NCBI RefSeq assembly: GCF_007556605.1
Contig: NZ_VJND01000003.1
Coordinates: forward strand, 62,001 to 126,000
Direction: 5' to 3'
From: Tepidimonas sediminis
GTDB lineage: Bacteria; Pseudomonadota; Gammaproteobacteria; Burkholderiales; Burkholderiaceae_C
DNA: 64,000 nt
The translations under genes were made by a program, and so were the position numbers. Of the stretch, positions 1 through 8,131 are shown one piece after another. How positions within the stretch are numbered: the first letter of the stretch is position 1; the number at the start of each line of letters is the position of its first letter. A model generated the notes under the pieces. It was not told the DNA's origin, made no database searches, and saw only the letters and a list, made by a program, of their open reading frames with translations.

Positions 1-836
1 CCTACCGGGAACTGACCGCCGGCCAGCACCTGCTGGCGGTGCTGCGCCACCATGCCAGCGCCCCGGTGGCCGCGGTGCCGGTGCCGCCGGCGGTGCTGGA
101 GCCGCCGGCGCGGCCCTCGACGCTGCTGCAGGCGTTCGACTACACGCGCCGGCTGGACGGCGAGCGCTACGAGCGGCAGCTGGCGCGCTGGCAGGGCGAA
201 CTCAACGAGCTCAGCCGCCACCCGAGGATGCGCCAGCGCGCGCTGGTGGTGGTGTTCGAGGGCATGGACGCCGCCGGCAAGGGCAGCACGATCCGGCGCC
301 TGACGGCGGCGTGGGACGCGCGCTTCTACCGCGTGGTGCCGGTGGCGGCGCCGAACGAGAACGAGCGCGCGCAGCCGTACCTCTGGCGCTTCTGGCGCTA
401 CATCCCGGCGCCGGGACGGGCGGTCATCTTCGACCGCTCGTGGTACGGACGCGTGCTGGTGGAGCGGGTGGAGGGCTTCTGCAGCGAGGCCGACTGGATG
501 CGCGCCTACGGCGAGATCAACGCCTATGAGGAGGAGCTGGCCGAGGCCGGCGTCATCATCGTCAAGTTCTGGCTCGCCATCACGCCCGAGGAGCAGCTGC
601 GCCGCTTCCGCGAGCGCGAGACCACGCCCTACAAGCAGCACAAGATCACGCCGGAGGACTGGCGCAACCGCGAGAAGTGGCCGCTGTACGAGCGTGCGGT
701 GGAGCAGATGGTGGACCGCACCTCGACACGGGTGGCGCCGTGGCACATCGTGGCCAGCGACGACAAGCGTTGGGCGCGCGTGGAGGTGCTGCGCACGCTG
801 GCCAAGCGGCTGCGCGCCGAGCTGGGCGACGATTGA
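1..836 (+). CDS. pap: Polyphosphate:AMP phosphotransferase, C-terminal part (cut by window edge)
   Basis: PPK2-family kinase that uses polyphosphate to phosphorylate AMP to ADP in the cytoplasm. The frame is open to the left edge (it reads YRELTAGQHLLAV before a GTG at 39), so the gene begins outside the window. The visible part holds one PPK2 domain: Walker A GMDAAGKGS (75-83 counted from the GTG), DRSWYGR (132-138) and the lid-type segment FRERETTPYK. An open N-terminal extension before a complete PPK2 domain fits the tandem-domain Pap architecture, in which the second domain is the active one. A single-domain PPK2 starting at the GTG is the alternative but less likely, because the residues before it look like a domain linker. 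The stop is 21 bp from the convergent ykgJ-like gene. Confidence 0.85.
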   Translation, partial: YRELTAGQHLLAVLRHHASAPVAAVPVPPAVLEPPARPSTLLQAFDYTRRLDGERYERQLARWQGELNELSRHPRMRQRALVVVFEGMDAAGKGSTIRRLTAAWDARFYRVVPVAAPNENERAQPYLWRFWRYIPAPGRAVIFDRSWYGRVLVERVEGFCSEADWMRAYGEINAYEEELAEAGVIIVKFWLAITPEEQLRRFRERETTPYKQHKITPEDWRNREKWPLYERAVEQMVDRTSTRVAPWHIVASDDKRWARVEVLRTLAKRLRAELGDD

Positions 837-857
837 GGCCGCGCCGCGGCGGCGGAC

Positions 858-1181
858 TCACGCGGGCGCGGCACCCGCATCCATCGGTGGCAGGCCGTGG
901 CGGGCGCGGGCGCGCGCGCAGGCGTCGCCGCCTTCGGCGAACTCGCGGCACGGCGAGGGTCGCCACTCGTAGATGGCGCAGGCGACCTGCCGGCCGACCG
1001 TGCCGGTCAGTGCCGCGCAGCGCGGCGGCCAATGGTCGGTGCCGCGCAGGCGCACGGTGGCGCCGGCCACCTCCACCGTCAGGCCGTCGGGCACCTGACC
1101 GCCGCAGCCCTGGGTTTCATAGACCGAGAAGTCGACGCGGAACCAGGCGCAGCACGCGCCGCAGCGTTGGCACTCGCTCAT
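858..1181 (-). CDS. YkgJ-family cysteine cluster protein
   Basis: Small 107-residue protein with the N-terminal cluster CQRCGACC (residues 4-11), and further cysteines near residues 26, 55, 68 and 78. This is the pattern of the YkgJ/UPF0153 family, thought to bind zinc or iron through its cysteines; no biochemical role is firmly established. It lies 22 bp downstream of argF in the same direction and is probably the last gene of an argD-argF-ykgJ transcript. Nothing suggests a part in arginine synthesis, so the link is positional. Confidence 0.8.
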   Translation of the reverse strand: MSECQRCGACCAWFRVDFSVYETQGCGGQVPDGLTVEVAGATVRLRGTDHWPPRCAALTGTVGRQVACAIYEWRPSPCREFAEGGDACARARARHGLPPMDAGAAPA

Positions 1182-1203
1182 CCTTCCCCGAAAACCGCAT
1201 GGA

Positions 1204-2157
1204 TCACAGCCTGCCCAGCAGCAGGTATTCCATCAACGCCTTCTGCACGTGCATGCGGTTTTCCGCCTCGTCCCAGACGACCGACTGCGGGCCGTCGATG
1301 ACCTCGGCGTCGACTTCCTCGCCGCGGTGCGCCGGCAGGCAGTGCATGAACAGCGCCTCGGGCTTGGCCTGCGCCATCATCGCCGGCGTCACGCGCCAGG
1401 CGGCAAACGCCTTCTGGCGCGCTTCGTTCTCGGCCTCGAAGCCCATGCTGGTCCACACGTCCGTGGTGACGAGGTCGGCGCCGCGGCAGGCTTGCATCGG
1501 GTCGTCGAACACCTGCCAGAAGTCGCCGCGCGGCACGCCGGCCACGGCGGGGTCGACCTCGTAGCCGCGCGGGGTGCTGAGGTGCACGCGAAAGCCCAGG
1601 ATCTGCGCCGCCTGCAGCCAGGTGTTGGCCATGTTGTTGCCGTCACCGACCCAGGCCACCGTGATGCCGCGCAGCGCGCCCGGATCCAGGGTGCCGTCGG
1701 CGCGGCGGCCGCGGAATTCGAGCCAGGTGAACAGATCCGCCAGGATCTGGCACGGGTGGAATTCGTTGGTCAGGCCGTTGATGACCGGCACGCGCGAGTG
1801 CGCGGCGAAGCGCTCGATCTTGCTCTGCTCGAAGGTGCGGATCATCACCAGATCGACCATGCGGCTGATGACGCGCGCGGTGTCCTCGATCGGCTCGCTG
1901 CGGCCGAGTTGGCTGTCGCCGGTGGTCAGGTGCACCACCGAGCCGCCCATCTGGTACATGCCGGCCTCGAAGCTGACGCGCGTGCGCGTGCTGGCCTTCT
2001 CGAAGATCATCGCCAGCGTGCGGTCCACCAGCGGCTGGTAGCGCTCGTAGGTCTTGAACTTGTGCTTGATGAGGGCCGCGCGCTCGAACAGATAGGCGTA
2101 TTCGTCGGCGGTGAAATCCTTGAACTGCAGGTAGTGGCGAAGGGGTGCGGGGGTCAT
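1204..2157 (-). CDS. argF: Ornithine carbamoyltransferase
   Basis: Converts ornithine and carbamoyl phosphate to citrulline in arginine synthesis; a cytoplasmic trimer in the family. The 317-residue product has the carbamoyl-phosphate motif STRTR (56-60), the ornithine-loop motif HPCQ (134-137) and FMHCLPAHRG near the C-terminus, all intact. The ATG at 2157 overlaps the argD stop in an ATGA junction, which fixes the start and implies translational coupling. Length and motifs match the anabolic enzyme; the catabolic ArcB form is unlikely because no arcA or arcC is nearby. Confidence 0.95.
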   Translation of the reverse strand: MTPAPLRHYLQFKDFTADEYAYLFERAALIKHKFKTYERYQPLVDRTLAMIFEKASTRTRVSFEAGMYQMGGSVVHLTTGDSQLGRSEPIEDTARVISRMVDLVMIRTFEQSKIERFAAHSRVPVINGLTNEFHPCQILADLFTWLEFRGRRADGTLDPGALRGITVAWVGDGNNMANTWLQAAQILGFRVHLSTPRGYEVDPAVAGVPRGDFWQVFDDPMQACRGADLVTTDVWTSMGFEAENEARQKAFAAWRVTPAMMAQAKPEALFMHCLPAHRGEEVDAEVIDGPQSVVWDEAENRMHVQKALMEYLLLGRL

Positions 2158-3365
2158 GCGGACGTCTCCTGCAGGAACGCGCGGATCTGCGGCACCAGCT
2201 TGGCGATGATCTCGTCGGCCTCGGCGCGCGAGAGGATCAGCGGCGGCACCAGGCGCACCACGCGCTCCGCGGTCACCGAGATCAGCAGGCCGGCCTTGGC
2301 GCAGCGCAGCACCAGCTCGCCGCACGGGCGGTCGAGCTCGATGCCGATCATCAGGCCCTTGCCGCGCACCTCGCGCACGCCGGTCACGCTTCTGAGCTCG
2401 GCCCACAGCTGCATCAGCAGATGCTGGCCCTGCGTGGCGGCGTTGGCCAGCAGGCCCTCGTCCTCCATGATGCGGATGGTCTCCAGCCCCGCGCGCGTGG
2501 CCAGCGGGTTGCCGCCGAAGGTGGTGCCGTGGTGGCCGGGCTGGAACAGCTCGGCGGCCTTCGGGCCGGCCACCACCGCGCCGATCGGCACACCCGAGCC
2601 CAGCCCCTTGGCCAGCGGCATCACGTCGGGCCGGATGCCGGCCCACTGGTGCGCGAACCACTTGCCGGTGCGGCCCATGCCGCACTGCACCTCGTCGATC
2701 ATCAGCAGCCAGTCGCGCTCGTCGCACAGCGCGCGCACGCCGGCGATGTAGTCGGGATCCAGCGGGTGCACGCCGCCTTCACCCTGGATGGCCTCGAAGA
2801 ACACCGCCACGACGTTGGGGTTGCCGTCGGTGGCGCGCCTGAGCGCCTCCAGGTCGTTGATCGGCACGCGGATGAAGCCCTCCACCAGCGGCTCGAAGCC
2901 CGCCTGCACCTTGGGATTGCCGGTGGCCGACAGCGTCGCGATCGAGCGGCCGTGGAAGGCGCGCTCGTACACCACGATCTCGGGCCGCGCGATGCCCTTG
3001 GCGTGGCCGAACTTGCGCGCGAGCTTCAGCGCCGCCTCGTTGGCCTCCAGTCCGCTGGAGCAGAAGAACACCTTGCTCAGGCCCGAGCGTTCGCACAGTG
3101 CGGCGGCCAGTGGCTCGGTCCAGGGATGGTGGTGGTAGTTGCTGACGTGGATCAGCTGCGCCACCTGATCCTGCAGCGCGCGCACCAGCCGCGGGTGCGC
3201 GTGCCCCAGCGTGTTGACCGCGATGCCGGCCAGGGCGTCGAGGTACTCGCGCCCCTGCGCATCCCAGACGCGGCAGCCGCGGCCGTGCGTCAACAGGATC
3301 GGCACGCGGGCGTAGGTGGCCATCACGTGCGGCTCGGGGATCGGGGCGAAGTCGTCCATGGGCAT
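2154..3365 (-). CDS. argD: Acetylornithine aminotransferase
   Basis: PLP-dependent class III aminotransferase that converts N-acetylglutamate semialdehyde to N-acetylornithine and may also act on succinyl-diaminopimelate. Seen: GLEANEAALKLAR in the PLP phosphate region, IDEVQCGMGRTG with the PLP aspartate, and LAKGLGSGVPIG, where the lysine forms the Schiff base. About 403 residues, normal for the family. The start is uncertain: ATG codons at 3365 and 3359 both fit, neither has a clear Shine-Dalgarno sequence, and an upstream TTG at 3383 is unlikely. It is translationally coupled to argF (ATGA). Palindromes upstream (3462-3499) may regulate it. Confidence 0.93.
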   Translation of the reverse strand: MPMDDFAPIPEPHVMATYARVPILLTHGRGCRVWDAQGREYLDALAGIAVNTLGHAHPRLVRALQDQVAQLIHVSNYHHHPWTEPLAAALCERSGLSKVFFCSSGLEANEAALKLARKFGHAKGIARPEIVVYERAFHGRSIATLSATGNPKVQAGFEPLVEGFIRVPINDLEALRRATDGNPNVVAVFFEAIQGEGGVHPLDPDYIAGVRALCDERDWLLMIDEVQCGMGRTGKWFAHQWAGIRPDVMPLAKGLGSGVPIGAVVAGPKAAELFQPGHHGTTFGGNPLATRAGLETIRIMEDEGLLANAATQGQHLLMQLWAELRSVTGVREVRGKGLMIGIELDRPCGELVLRCAKAGLLISVTAERVVRLVPPLILSRAEADEIIAKLVPQIRAFLQETSA

Positions 3366-3461
3366 CGGGCCGTTGCGGCGCAAGGTCGGCGAAAGACAAG
3401 GCCCCGATTCTATCGACGCCGGCGGCGTCGCCCGCCGCCGGTCCGGCCCCGTCGGGCGCGG

Positions 3462-3505
3462 GGAACGTTCCGGTCACGGAACTGAAGTCTTATATAAGAT
3501 ACAAT
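3462..3505. promoter_or_regulatory. Palindrome cluster in the divergent argD / DUF3579 promoter region
   Basis: Three palindromic elements sit in 44 bp: GGAACGTTCC (3462-3471, perfect), GTTCC-N6-GGAAC (3467-3482, sharing the first element's right half) and TCTTATATAAGA (3488-3499, perfect 12-mer). The last is followed directly by TACAAT (3500-3505), a good -10 box for the rightward gene whose ATG is at 3515. The arrangement suggests dimeric repressor or activator sites over both promoters. No regulator is identified from sequence. Confidence 0.5.
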
Positions 3506-3514
3506 AGTTGCGAG

Positions 3515-3841
3515 ATGGACACACCCCAAGCGCAGCAAGTCTTCATCCAGGGGGTGACCCGCAGCGGGCGCACCTTTCGGCCCAGCGACTGGGCCGAGCG
3601 TCTGGCCGGGGTGCTCAGTCCATTCCATCCGCAGGCCCGTCAGCACGGGCCCGGGGCGCACCTGCGCTATTCGCCGTGGGTGGTGCCCACCGTGGTCGGT
3701 GGCATCAAGTGCGTGGTCGTCGACCGCGCGCTGCGCGACTATGACGAGCGCGCGTGGGATTTCGTGATGGGCTTCGCGCGCGACAACGACCTCGTCGTCA
3801 CCGAGGCCTGCCTGTTGCCCGACGCGCCCAAGCCCGGCTGA
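3515..3841 (+). CDS. DUF3579 domain-containing protein
   Basis: A 108-residue soluble protein without signal peptide or membrane segment. It matches what I know of DUF3579, a family largely confined to betaproteobacteria and of unknown function (FIQGVTRSGRTFRPSDWAER near the N-terminus, then RYSPWVVPTVVGGIKCVVVD). It is divergent from argD, with about 150 bp between the start codons. The -10-like TACAAT lies only about ten bases before the ATG, so the 5' leader would be very short or absent. Function unknown. Confidence 0.8.
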   Translation: MDTPQAQQVFIQGVTRSGRTFRPSDWAERLAGVLSPFHPQARQHGPGAHLRYSPWVVPTVVGGIKCVVVDRALRDYDERAWDFVMGFARDNDLVVTEACLLPDAPKPG

Positions 3842-3887
3842 GACGGGCGTCGCCGCGTCCGCTCGCCTCTTCGCGCAAGCCTGTCCG

Positions 3888-3921
3888 AAAAGCACGACGC
3901 CTCCGCGGGCGGAGGCGTCGT
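3888..3921 (-). terminator. Rho-independent terminator downstream of rpsT
   Basis: A perfect 13-bp inverted repeat (3894-3906 and 3909-3921, loop GG) is followed on the minus strand by a TTTT run (plus-strand A run 3888-3891). It lies about 100 bp past the rpsT stop. The DUF3579 gene converges from the other side and could share the stem, although its downstream side is G-rich rather than T-rich. A second perfect 11-bp hairpin (3977-3987 / 3990-4000) lies closer to rpsT but has no T tract. Confidence 0.65.
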
Positions 3922-4019
3922 GGCGGGGTGGCCCTGCGCGACCGGGCCTTTGCTGGCAGCGCACCCCTTCCAAGGCGGTGCGGCGCCACGGCGCCGCACC
4001 GGGCGGGTTCGCGCGGAGT

Positions 4020-4325
4020 TCAGGCGGCCGCGGCGGGCGCCGCGCCCAGGGCCTTGACCTTGGCCGACAGGCGGCTCTTGTCGCGCGCGGCCTTGTTCTT
4101 GTGGAAGATGCCCTTGTCGGCGATCGAGTCGACGATCGACTGCATCTGGGCGAACAGCTCGGTGGCCTTGGCCTTGTCGCCGGCGGCGATGGCTTTCTCG
4201 ACCTTCTTGATCGCGGTGCGGTACTTGGAGCGCAGCGAGCTGTTGTGGGCGTTGAGCTTGGCGTCCTGGCGGGCGCGCTTGCGGCCCGACTTCAGGCGCG
4301 GCGACTTGTTGGACTTGGTGGCCAT
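4020..4325 (-). CDS. rpsT: 30S ribosomal protein S20
   Basis: Binds 16S rRNA in the body of the small subunit. The 101-residue product has the family's lysine- and arginine-rich N-terminus ([20 protein letters not shown]) and helical bundle ([48 protein letters not shown]). The C-terminus carries an Ala/Pro-rich tail of about ten residues (GAAPAAAA), somewhat longer than the E. coli protein. It is monocistronic, divergent from the desaturase, and has its own promoter-like -10 and terminator. Confidence 0.95.
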   Translation of the reverse strand: MATKSNKSPRLKSGRKRARQDAKLNAHNSSLRSKYRTAIKKVEKAIAAGDKAKATELFAQMQSIVDSIADKGIFHKNKAARDKSRLSAKVKALGAAPAAAA

Positions 4326-4376
4326 GATGAGATCCTGTGAGGAACGTTTGGGAGGATGTTGCCAGCAAAACCCGCA

Positions 4377-4382
4377 ATTATA
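4377..4382 (-). promoter_or_regulatory. Candidate -10 box for rpsT
   Basis: A perfect TATAAT on the minus strand, about 50 bp upstream of the rpsT ATG, in a locally AT-richer stretch. No good -35 hexamer is visible 16-18 bp upstream, so recognition may rely on other features. It is the only -10-like sequence I found in the rpsT-desaturase intergenic region (4326-4549). Confidence 0.35.
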
Positions 4383-4549
4383 AGGTTGCGCGGGGCCGCA
4401 GGGTGCGCCGAAAAGGCAGCCGCGCGCGCCGGTGCCGCGTTGATCGTCGTCAACGCCGCGCAAGGTGACTCGGGCATACTTGCAAAGCTGCCCGTCGTGG
4501 GCGTTGTCTTCCTTGAACCTTTTCGCGCGTACCGGTTCCGATCACCGTC

Positions 4550-5659
4550 ATGACCCAGGAAAACCCCTCCGCCGCCGCGCTGGCGGCCCAGCCGATCCCC
4601 CCCGGCGCCCCGCTGCCGCACCGCAAGATCATCCGCAGCTGGATCACGCCGCTGTCGCAGCGCCGCACCGCCATCGCCGTGCTGCTGCTGTTGTTGGACT
4701 GGGCGATCTTTGCCGCGCTGATGGCCGGCACCGTCGCCTTCGAGGCCTGGTGGGCCAAGCTGCTGTGCGGGCTGGCGGCCGGCTTCATGATCGGCCGTCT
4801 GTTCATCATCGGCCATGACGCCTGCCACCAGAGCTACACGCCGCACCGCGGCCTCAACAAGCTGCTGGGCCGCCTCGCGATGCTGCCGTCGCTGACGCCC
4901 TACAGTCTGTGGGAGGTGGGGCACAACGTCGTGCATCACGGCTACACCAACCTCAAGGGCGTGGACTTCGTCTGGGCGCCACTGACCAAGGAAGAGTTCG
5001 ACGCGCTGCCGCGCTGGCGCCAGTGGCTGGAGCGCGTCTACCGCAGCGGCTGGGGACCGGCGCTGTACTACCTGGTCGAGATGTGGTGGCTGCGCATGTT
5101 CTTCCCGCGCAAGGCCTACATGGGCGCGCGCCGGCCGGAGTTCATCTGGGACGGCGTGTTCGTGCTGGTGGTGGGGCTGGCCTGGATCGGGGCGATGGTG
5201 GCCGCGGCGCTGCTGACCGGGCAGTCGGTGGCGCTGCAGGTGATCATGGGCTTCGTCGTGCCGTTCCTGTTCTGGAACGCGATGATCGGCTTCGTCGTGT
5301 ACGTGCACCACACGCACCCGGCGGTGCAGTGGCACGACGACAAGATCGCCTGGGCCAAGGCGGCACCGTTCGTCTCCACGACCGTGCATCTGGAGTTTCC
5401 GCTCAAGATCGGCGCGCTGATGCACCACATCATGGAGCACACCGCGCACCACGTCGACATGAGCGTGCCGCTGTACAAGCTCAGGCAGGCGCAGAAGAAG
5501 CTGGAGGAGATGCTGCCCGGGCGCATCATCGTGCAGCGTTTCAGCTGGCGCTGGTACTTCGACACCGCGCGCCGCTGCAAGCTGTACGACTTCACGCGCC
5601 GCTGCTGGACCGACTTCCAGGGTCGTCCGACCAGCGATCCGGCGCCGTCGTACGCCTGA
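4550..5659 (+). CDS. Membrane fatty acid desaturase
   Basis: Integral-membrane di-iron desaturase that would introduce a cis double bond into membrane acyl chains. All three histidine boxes are present: HDACHQ (residues about 88-93), HNVVHH (about 124-129) and HHIMEHTAHHVD (about 290-301). Paired hydrophobic segments before box 1 and between boxes 2 and 3 fit four membrane spans. 369 residues. The spacing resembles plant-type delta-12/omega-6 desaturases found in betaproteobacteria, but regiospecificity cannot be read from sequence. It stands alone, divergent from rpsT. Confidence 0.85.
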   Translation: MTQENPSAAALAAQPIPPGAPLPHRKIIRSWITPLSQRRTAIAVLLLLLDWAIFAALMAGTVAFEAWWAKLLCGLAAGFMIGRLFIIGHDACHQSYTPHRGLNKLLGRLAMLPSLTPYSLWEVGHNVVHHGYTNLKGVDFVWAPLTKEEFDALPRWRQWLERVYRSGWGPALYYLVEMWWLRMFFPRKAYMGARRPEFIWDGVFVLVVGLAWIGAMVAAALLTGQSVALQVIMGFVVPFLFWNAMIGFVVYVHHTHPAVQWHDDKIAWAKAAPFVSTTVHLEFPLKIGALMHHIMEHTAHHVDMSVPLYKLRQAQKKLEEMLPGRIIVQRFSWRWYFDTARRCKLYDFTRRCWTDFQGRPTSDPAPSYA

Positions 5660-5756
5660 GCTGCGGGTCGGGCGGGCAGCGCGCGGGCGGCCGCTGGCGG
5701 GCGGCCGCCCGTGTCGTTTCATGCGCGGCGGGTGCTGCGGTGCGACAATGCGGCCT

Positions 5757-7262
5757 ATGAGTTCCGAATCGACCGCTACCCCTCCCACCTTCGCCAGTCT
5801 GGGGCTGGCCGAGCCGCTGACGCGCGCGGTGGCCGAGATGGGCTACACGTCCATGACGCCGATCCAGGCCCGGGCCATTCCGGTGGTGCTGCAGGGTCGC
5901 GACGTGATGGGGGCGGCGCAGACCGGCACCGGCAAGACGGCGGCGTTCTCCCTGCCGCTGCTGCAGCGGCTGTTGCGTCACGCCAACACCTCGACGTCAC
6001 CCGCGCGCCATCCGGTGCGGGCGCTGGTGCTGCTGCCCACCCGCGAGCTCGCGGACCAGGTGGCGCAGCAGGTGCGGCTGTACGCCAAGTACACCCCGCT
6101 GCGCAGCGCCGTGGTGTTCGGCGGCATGGACATGAAGCCGCAGGTCGAGGAGCTGCGCAAGGGCGTGGAGATCCTGGTGGCCACGCCGGGGCGGCTGCTG
6201 GATCACATCGAGGCGCGCTCGGTGGTGCTCAACCAGGTCGAGTACGTCGTGCTGGACGAGGCCGACCGCATGCTCGACATCGGCTTCCTGCCGGATCTGC
6301 AGCGCATCCTGGCCTACCTGCCGCGGCAGCGCACGACGCTGCTGTTCTCGGCCACCTTCTCGCCGGAGATCAAGCGGCTGGCCGCCAGCTACCTGCAGGA
6401 TCCGGTGGTCATCGAAGTGGCGCGCCCCAATACCACCGCCTCCACCGTCGAGCAGCGCTTCTTCCGTGTCGAGGAGGAGGACAAGCGCGCGGCGCTGAAG
6501 GCCCTGCTGCGCGCGCACGCGATCCAGCAGGCCTTCGTCTTCGTCAACAGCAAGCTGGGCTGCGCACGGCTGGCGCGGGCGCTGCAGCGCGACGGCTTGG
6601 CGGTGGCGGCGCTGCACGGCGACAAGAGCCAGGACGAGCGCCTCAAGGCGCTGGAGGCGTTCAAGCAGGGCCAGGTGCAGCTGCTCGTCTGCACCGACGT
6701 GGCCGCGCGCGGGCTGGACATCAAGGACGTGCCGGCGGTGTTCAACGTCGATGTGCCGTTCAACGCCGAGGACTACGTGCACCGCATCGGCCGCACCGGG
6801 CGCGCCGGCGCCACCGGCTTGGCCTTGACCTTCGTCACCGGACGCGACGCGCGCCAGCTGGCCGAGATCGAGAAGCTGATCGGCCGCAAGGCCGAGGTGG
6901 AGCCGCTGGAGCTGCCCGACGAGCGTCGCGGCCGCCCGGCGCGCGGCCATGACGGGGCGCGTGGCGCGCGCGGCGCGGTGGCCGCGGCGCCGCAGGAGGC
7001 CGCCCCTGGCCGTGCCCAGGCGGCCGCCCCGGCACGCCCGCCGGTGCCGCCGTCCGCCAGCCCGGACCCGCTCGGCGACCGGCCCTACGAGCCGTCGCTG
7101 CCGCCGGACGTCACCCCGGAGTGGGAACGCAACGCGCGCAGCGCGGCGCCGAAGGGGCTGTCCGCCTACATCCGCCCCAAGCGCAAGGTGCCGGCCCTGC
7201 TGCGTGCGCCGCTGCCGGCCGCCGCGCCGGCGGCGCCAGCCGACAGCGCGGTGACGGCCTAG
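5757..7262 (+). CDS. rhlE: ATP-dependent RNA helicase, DEAD-box, RhlE type
   Basis: RNA helicase of the RhlE group, associated with ribosome assembly, RNA decay and cold response. Motifs in order: Q motif (FASLGL...TPIQ, near 12-37), AQTGTGKT (54-61), PTRELADQ, TPGRLLD, DEAD (about 168), SAT, HGDKSQDER, TDVAARGLD and HRIGRTGRAG. A long Ala/Pro/Arg-rich tail follows residue about 390, typical of RhlE-like proteins and probably RNA-binding. The ATG at 5757 is chosen because the Q motif begins 11 residues later; an in-frame ATG at 5721 only adds a Cys/Gly-rich extension. 501 residues; converges with apaH, 9 bp between stops. Confidence 0.9.
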   Translation: MSSESTATPPTFASLGLAEPLTRAVAEMGYTSMTPIQARAIPVVLQGRDVMGAAQTGTGKTAAFSLPLLQRLLRHANTSTSPARHPVRALVLLPTRELADQVAQQVRLYAKYTPLRSAVVFGGMDMKPQVEELRKGVEILVATPGRLLDHIEARSVVLNQVEYVVLDEADRMLDIGFLPDLQRILAYLPRQRTTLLFSATFSPEIKRLAASYLQDPVVIEVARPNTTASTVEQRFFRVEEEDKRAALKALLRAHAIQQAFVFVNSKLGCARLARALQRDGLAVAALHGDKSQDERLKALEAFKQGQVQLLVCTDVAARGLDIKDVPAVFNVDVPFNAEDYVHRIGRTGRAGATGLALTFVTGRDARQLAEIEKLIGRKAEVEPLELPDERRGRPARGHDGARGARGAVAAAPQEAAPGRAQAAAPARPPVPPSASPDPLGDRPYEPSLPPDVTPEWERNARSAAPKGLSAYIRPKRKVPALLRAPLPAAAPAAPADSAVTA

Positions 7263-7271
7263 GCCCGTGCC

Positions 7272-8120
7272 CTAGCGTCCCGGCCGCTGCGCCTGCGGGC
7301 AGGGGATGCGGACGACCTCCACGGCGCGGGCGTCGGCCGCCTCGACGCCGTCGGGCAGGCGGGCGGCGCTGAGCTGGCCGCCCCAGACGCAGCCGCTGTC
7401 CAGCGCCAGCAGGTCGGCGCGCTGCAGCGGCCCGAGCGTCGACCAGTGACCGAACGCGATCGGCGTGCCGGCGCTGCGGCGGCCCGGTGCGTCGAACCAC
7501 GGCACGTGGCCGGGCGGGGCGCCGTCGCGACCGTCCTTCGTGTCGAACTCCATCACGCCGTCGGGCGTGCAGTAGCGCAGCCGCGTCAGCGCGTTGACGA
7601 TCACGCGCAGCCGCGCCTCGCCCTGCAGGCGGTCGTCCCAGGCCGCCGGCTCGTTGCCGTACATGCGGTGCAGCCAGGCGTCGCGCTGCGGGCTGCGCAG
7701 CACCGCTTCCACCTCGGCCGCCAGCGCCAGCGTCTGCGCCGCATTCCAGGCCGGCAGCACTCCGGCGTGCACCAGCAGCCAGCCGCGCTCGCGCAGCGCC
7801 AGCGGCCGGTGCGCCAGCCACTGCAGCAGCGCGCCGCGGTCGGGGGCGGCGAGGATCGTCTCCAGCGTGTCGCTGCGGTGCGGGGGGCGCACGCCGGCCG
7901 CCACCGCCAGCAGGTGCAGGTCGTGGTTGCCGAGCAGCGTCTCGGCCGCGCCCTCCAGCCGCATCAGGCGGCGCAACACCGCCAGGGACTGCGGCCCGCG
8001 GTTGACCAGATCGCCCAGCACGATGAAGCGGTCGCGGCTGGGCGAGAAGCCCACCTCGGCCAGCAGGCGCTGCAGCGCCTTGTCGCACCCCTGCACGTCG
8101 CCGATCAGGTACAGTGCCAT
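7272..8120 (-). CDS. apaH: Symmetrical bis(5'-nucleosyl)-tetraphosphatase
   Basis: Hydrolyses Ap4A to two ADP and can remove Np4 caps from RNA. It is a calcineurin-like metallophosphatase with the metal-binding series GDVQGC (7-12), GDLVNRGP, GNHD and later VHAG and FGHWS. 282 residues, normal for the family. The ATG at 8120 matches the family start (M-x-x-YLIGDVQGC). Only 11 bp separate this start from the divergent CNNM gene, so the promoter must lie inside the neighbour's coding sequence or be shared in overlap. Confidence 0.93.
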   Translation of the reverse strand: MALYLIGDVQGCDKALQRLLAEVGFSPSRDRFIVLGDLVNRGPQSLAVLRRLMRLEGAAETLLGNHDLHLLAVAAGVRPPHRSDTLETILAAPDRGALLQWLAHRPLALRERGWLLVHAGVLPAWNAAQTLALAAEVEAVLRSPQRDAWLHRMYGNEPAAWDDRLQGEARLRVIVNALTRLRYCTPDGVMEFDTKDGRDGAPPGHVPWFDAPGRRSAGTPIAFGHWSTLGPLQRADLLALDSGCVWGGQLSAARLPDGVEAADARAVEVVRIPCPQAQRPGR

Positions 8121-8131
8121 GGCGCAAGATT

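Noticed and set aside
3977-4000. Perfect 11-bp hairpin downstream of rpsT as the main terminator
   Set aside because: It has no T tract on either strand; the hairpin at 3888-3921 is the better terminator.
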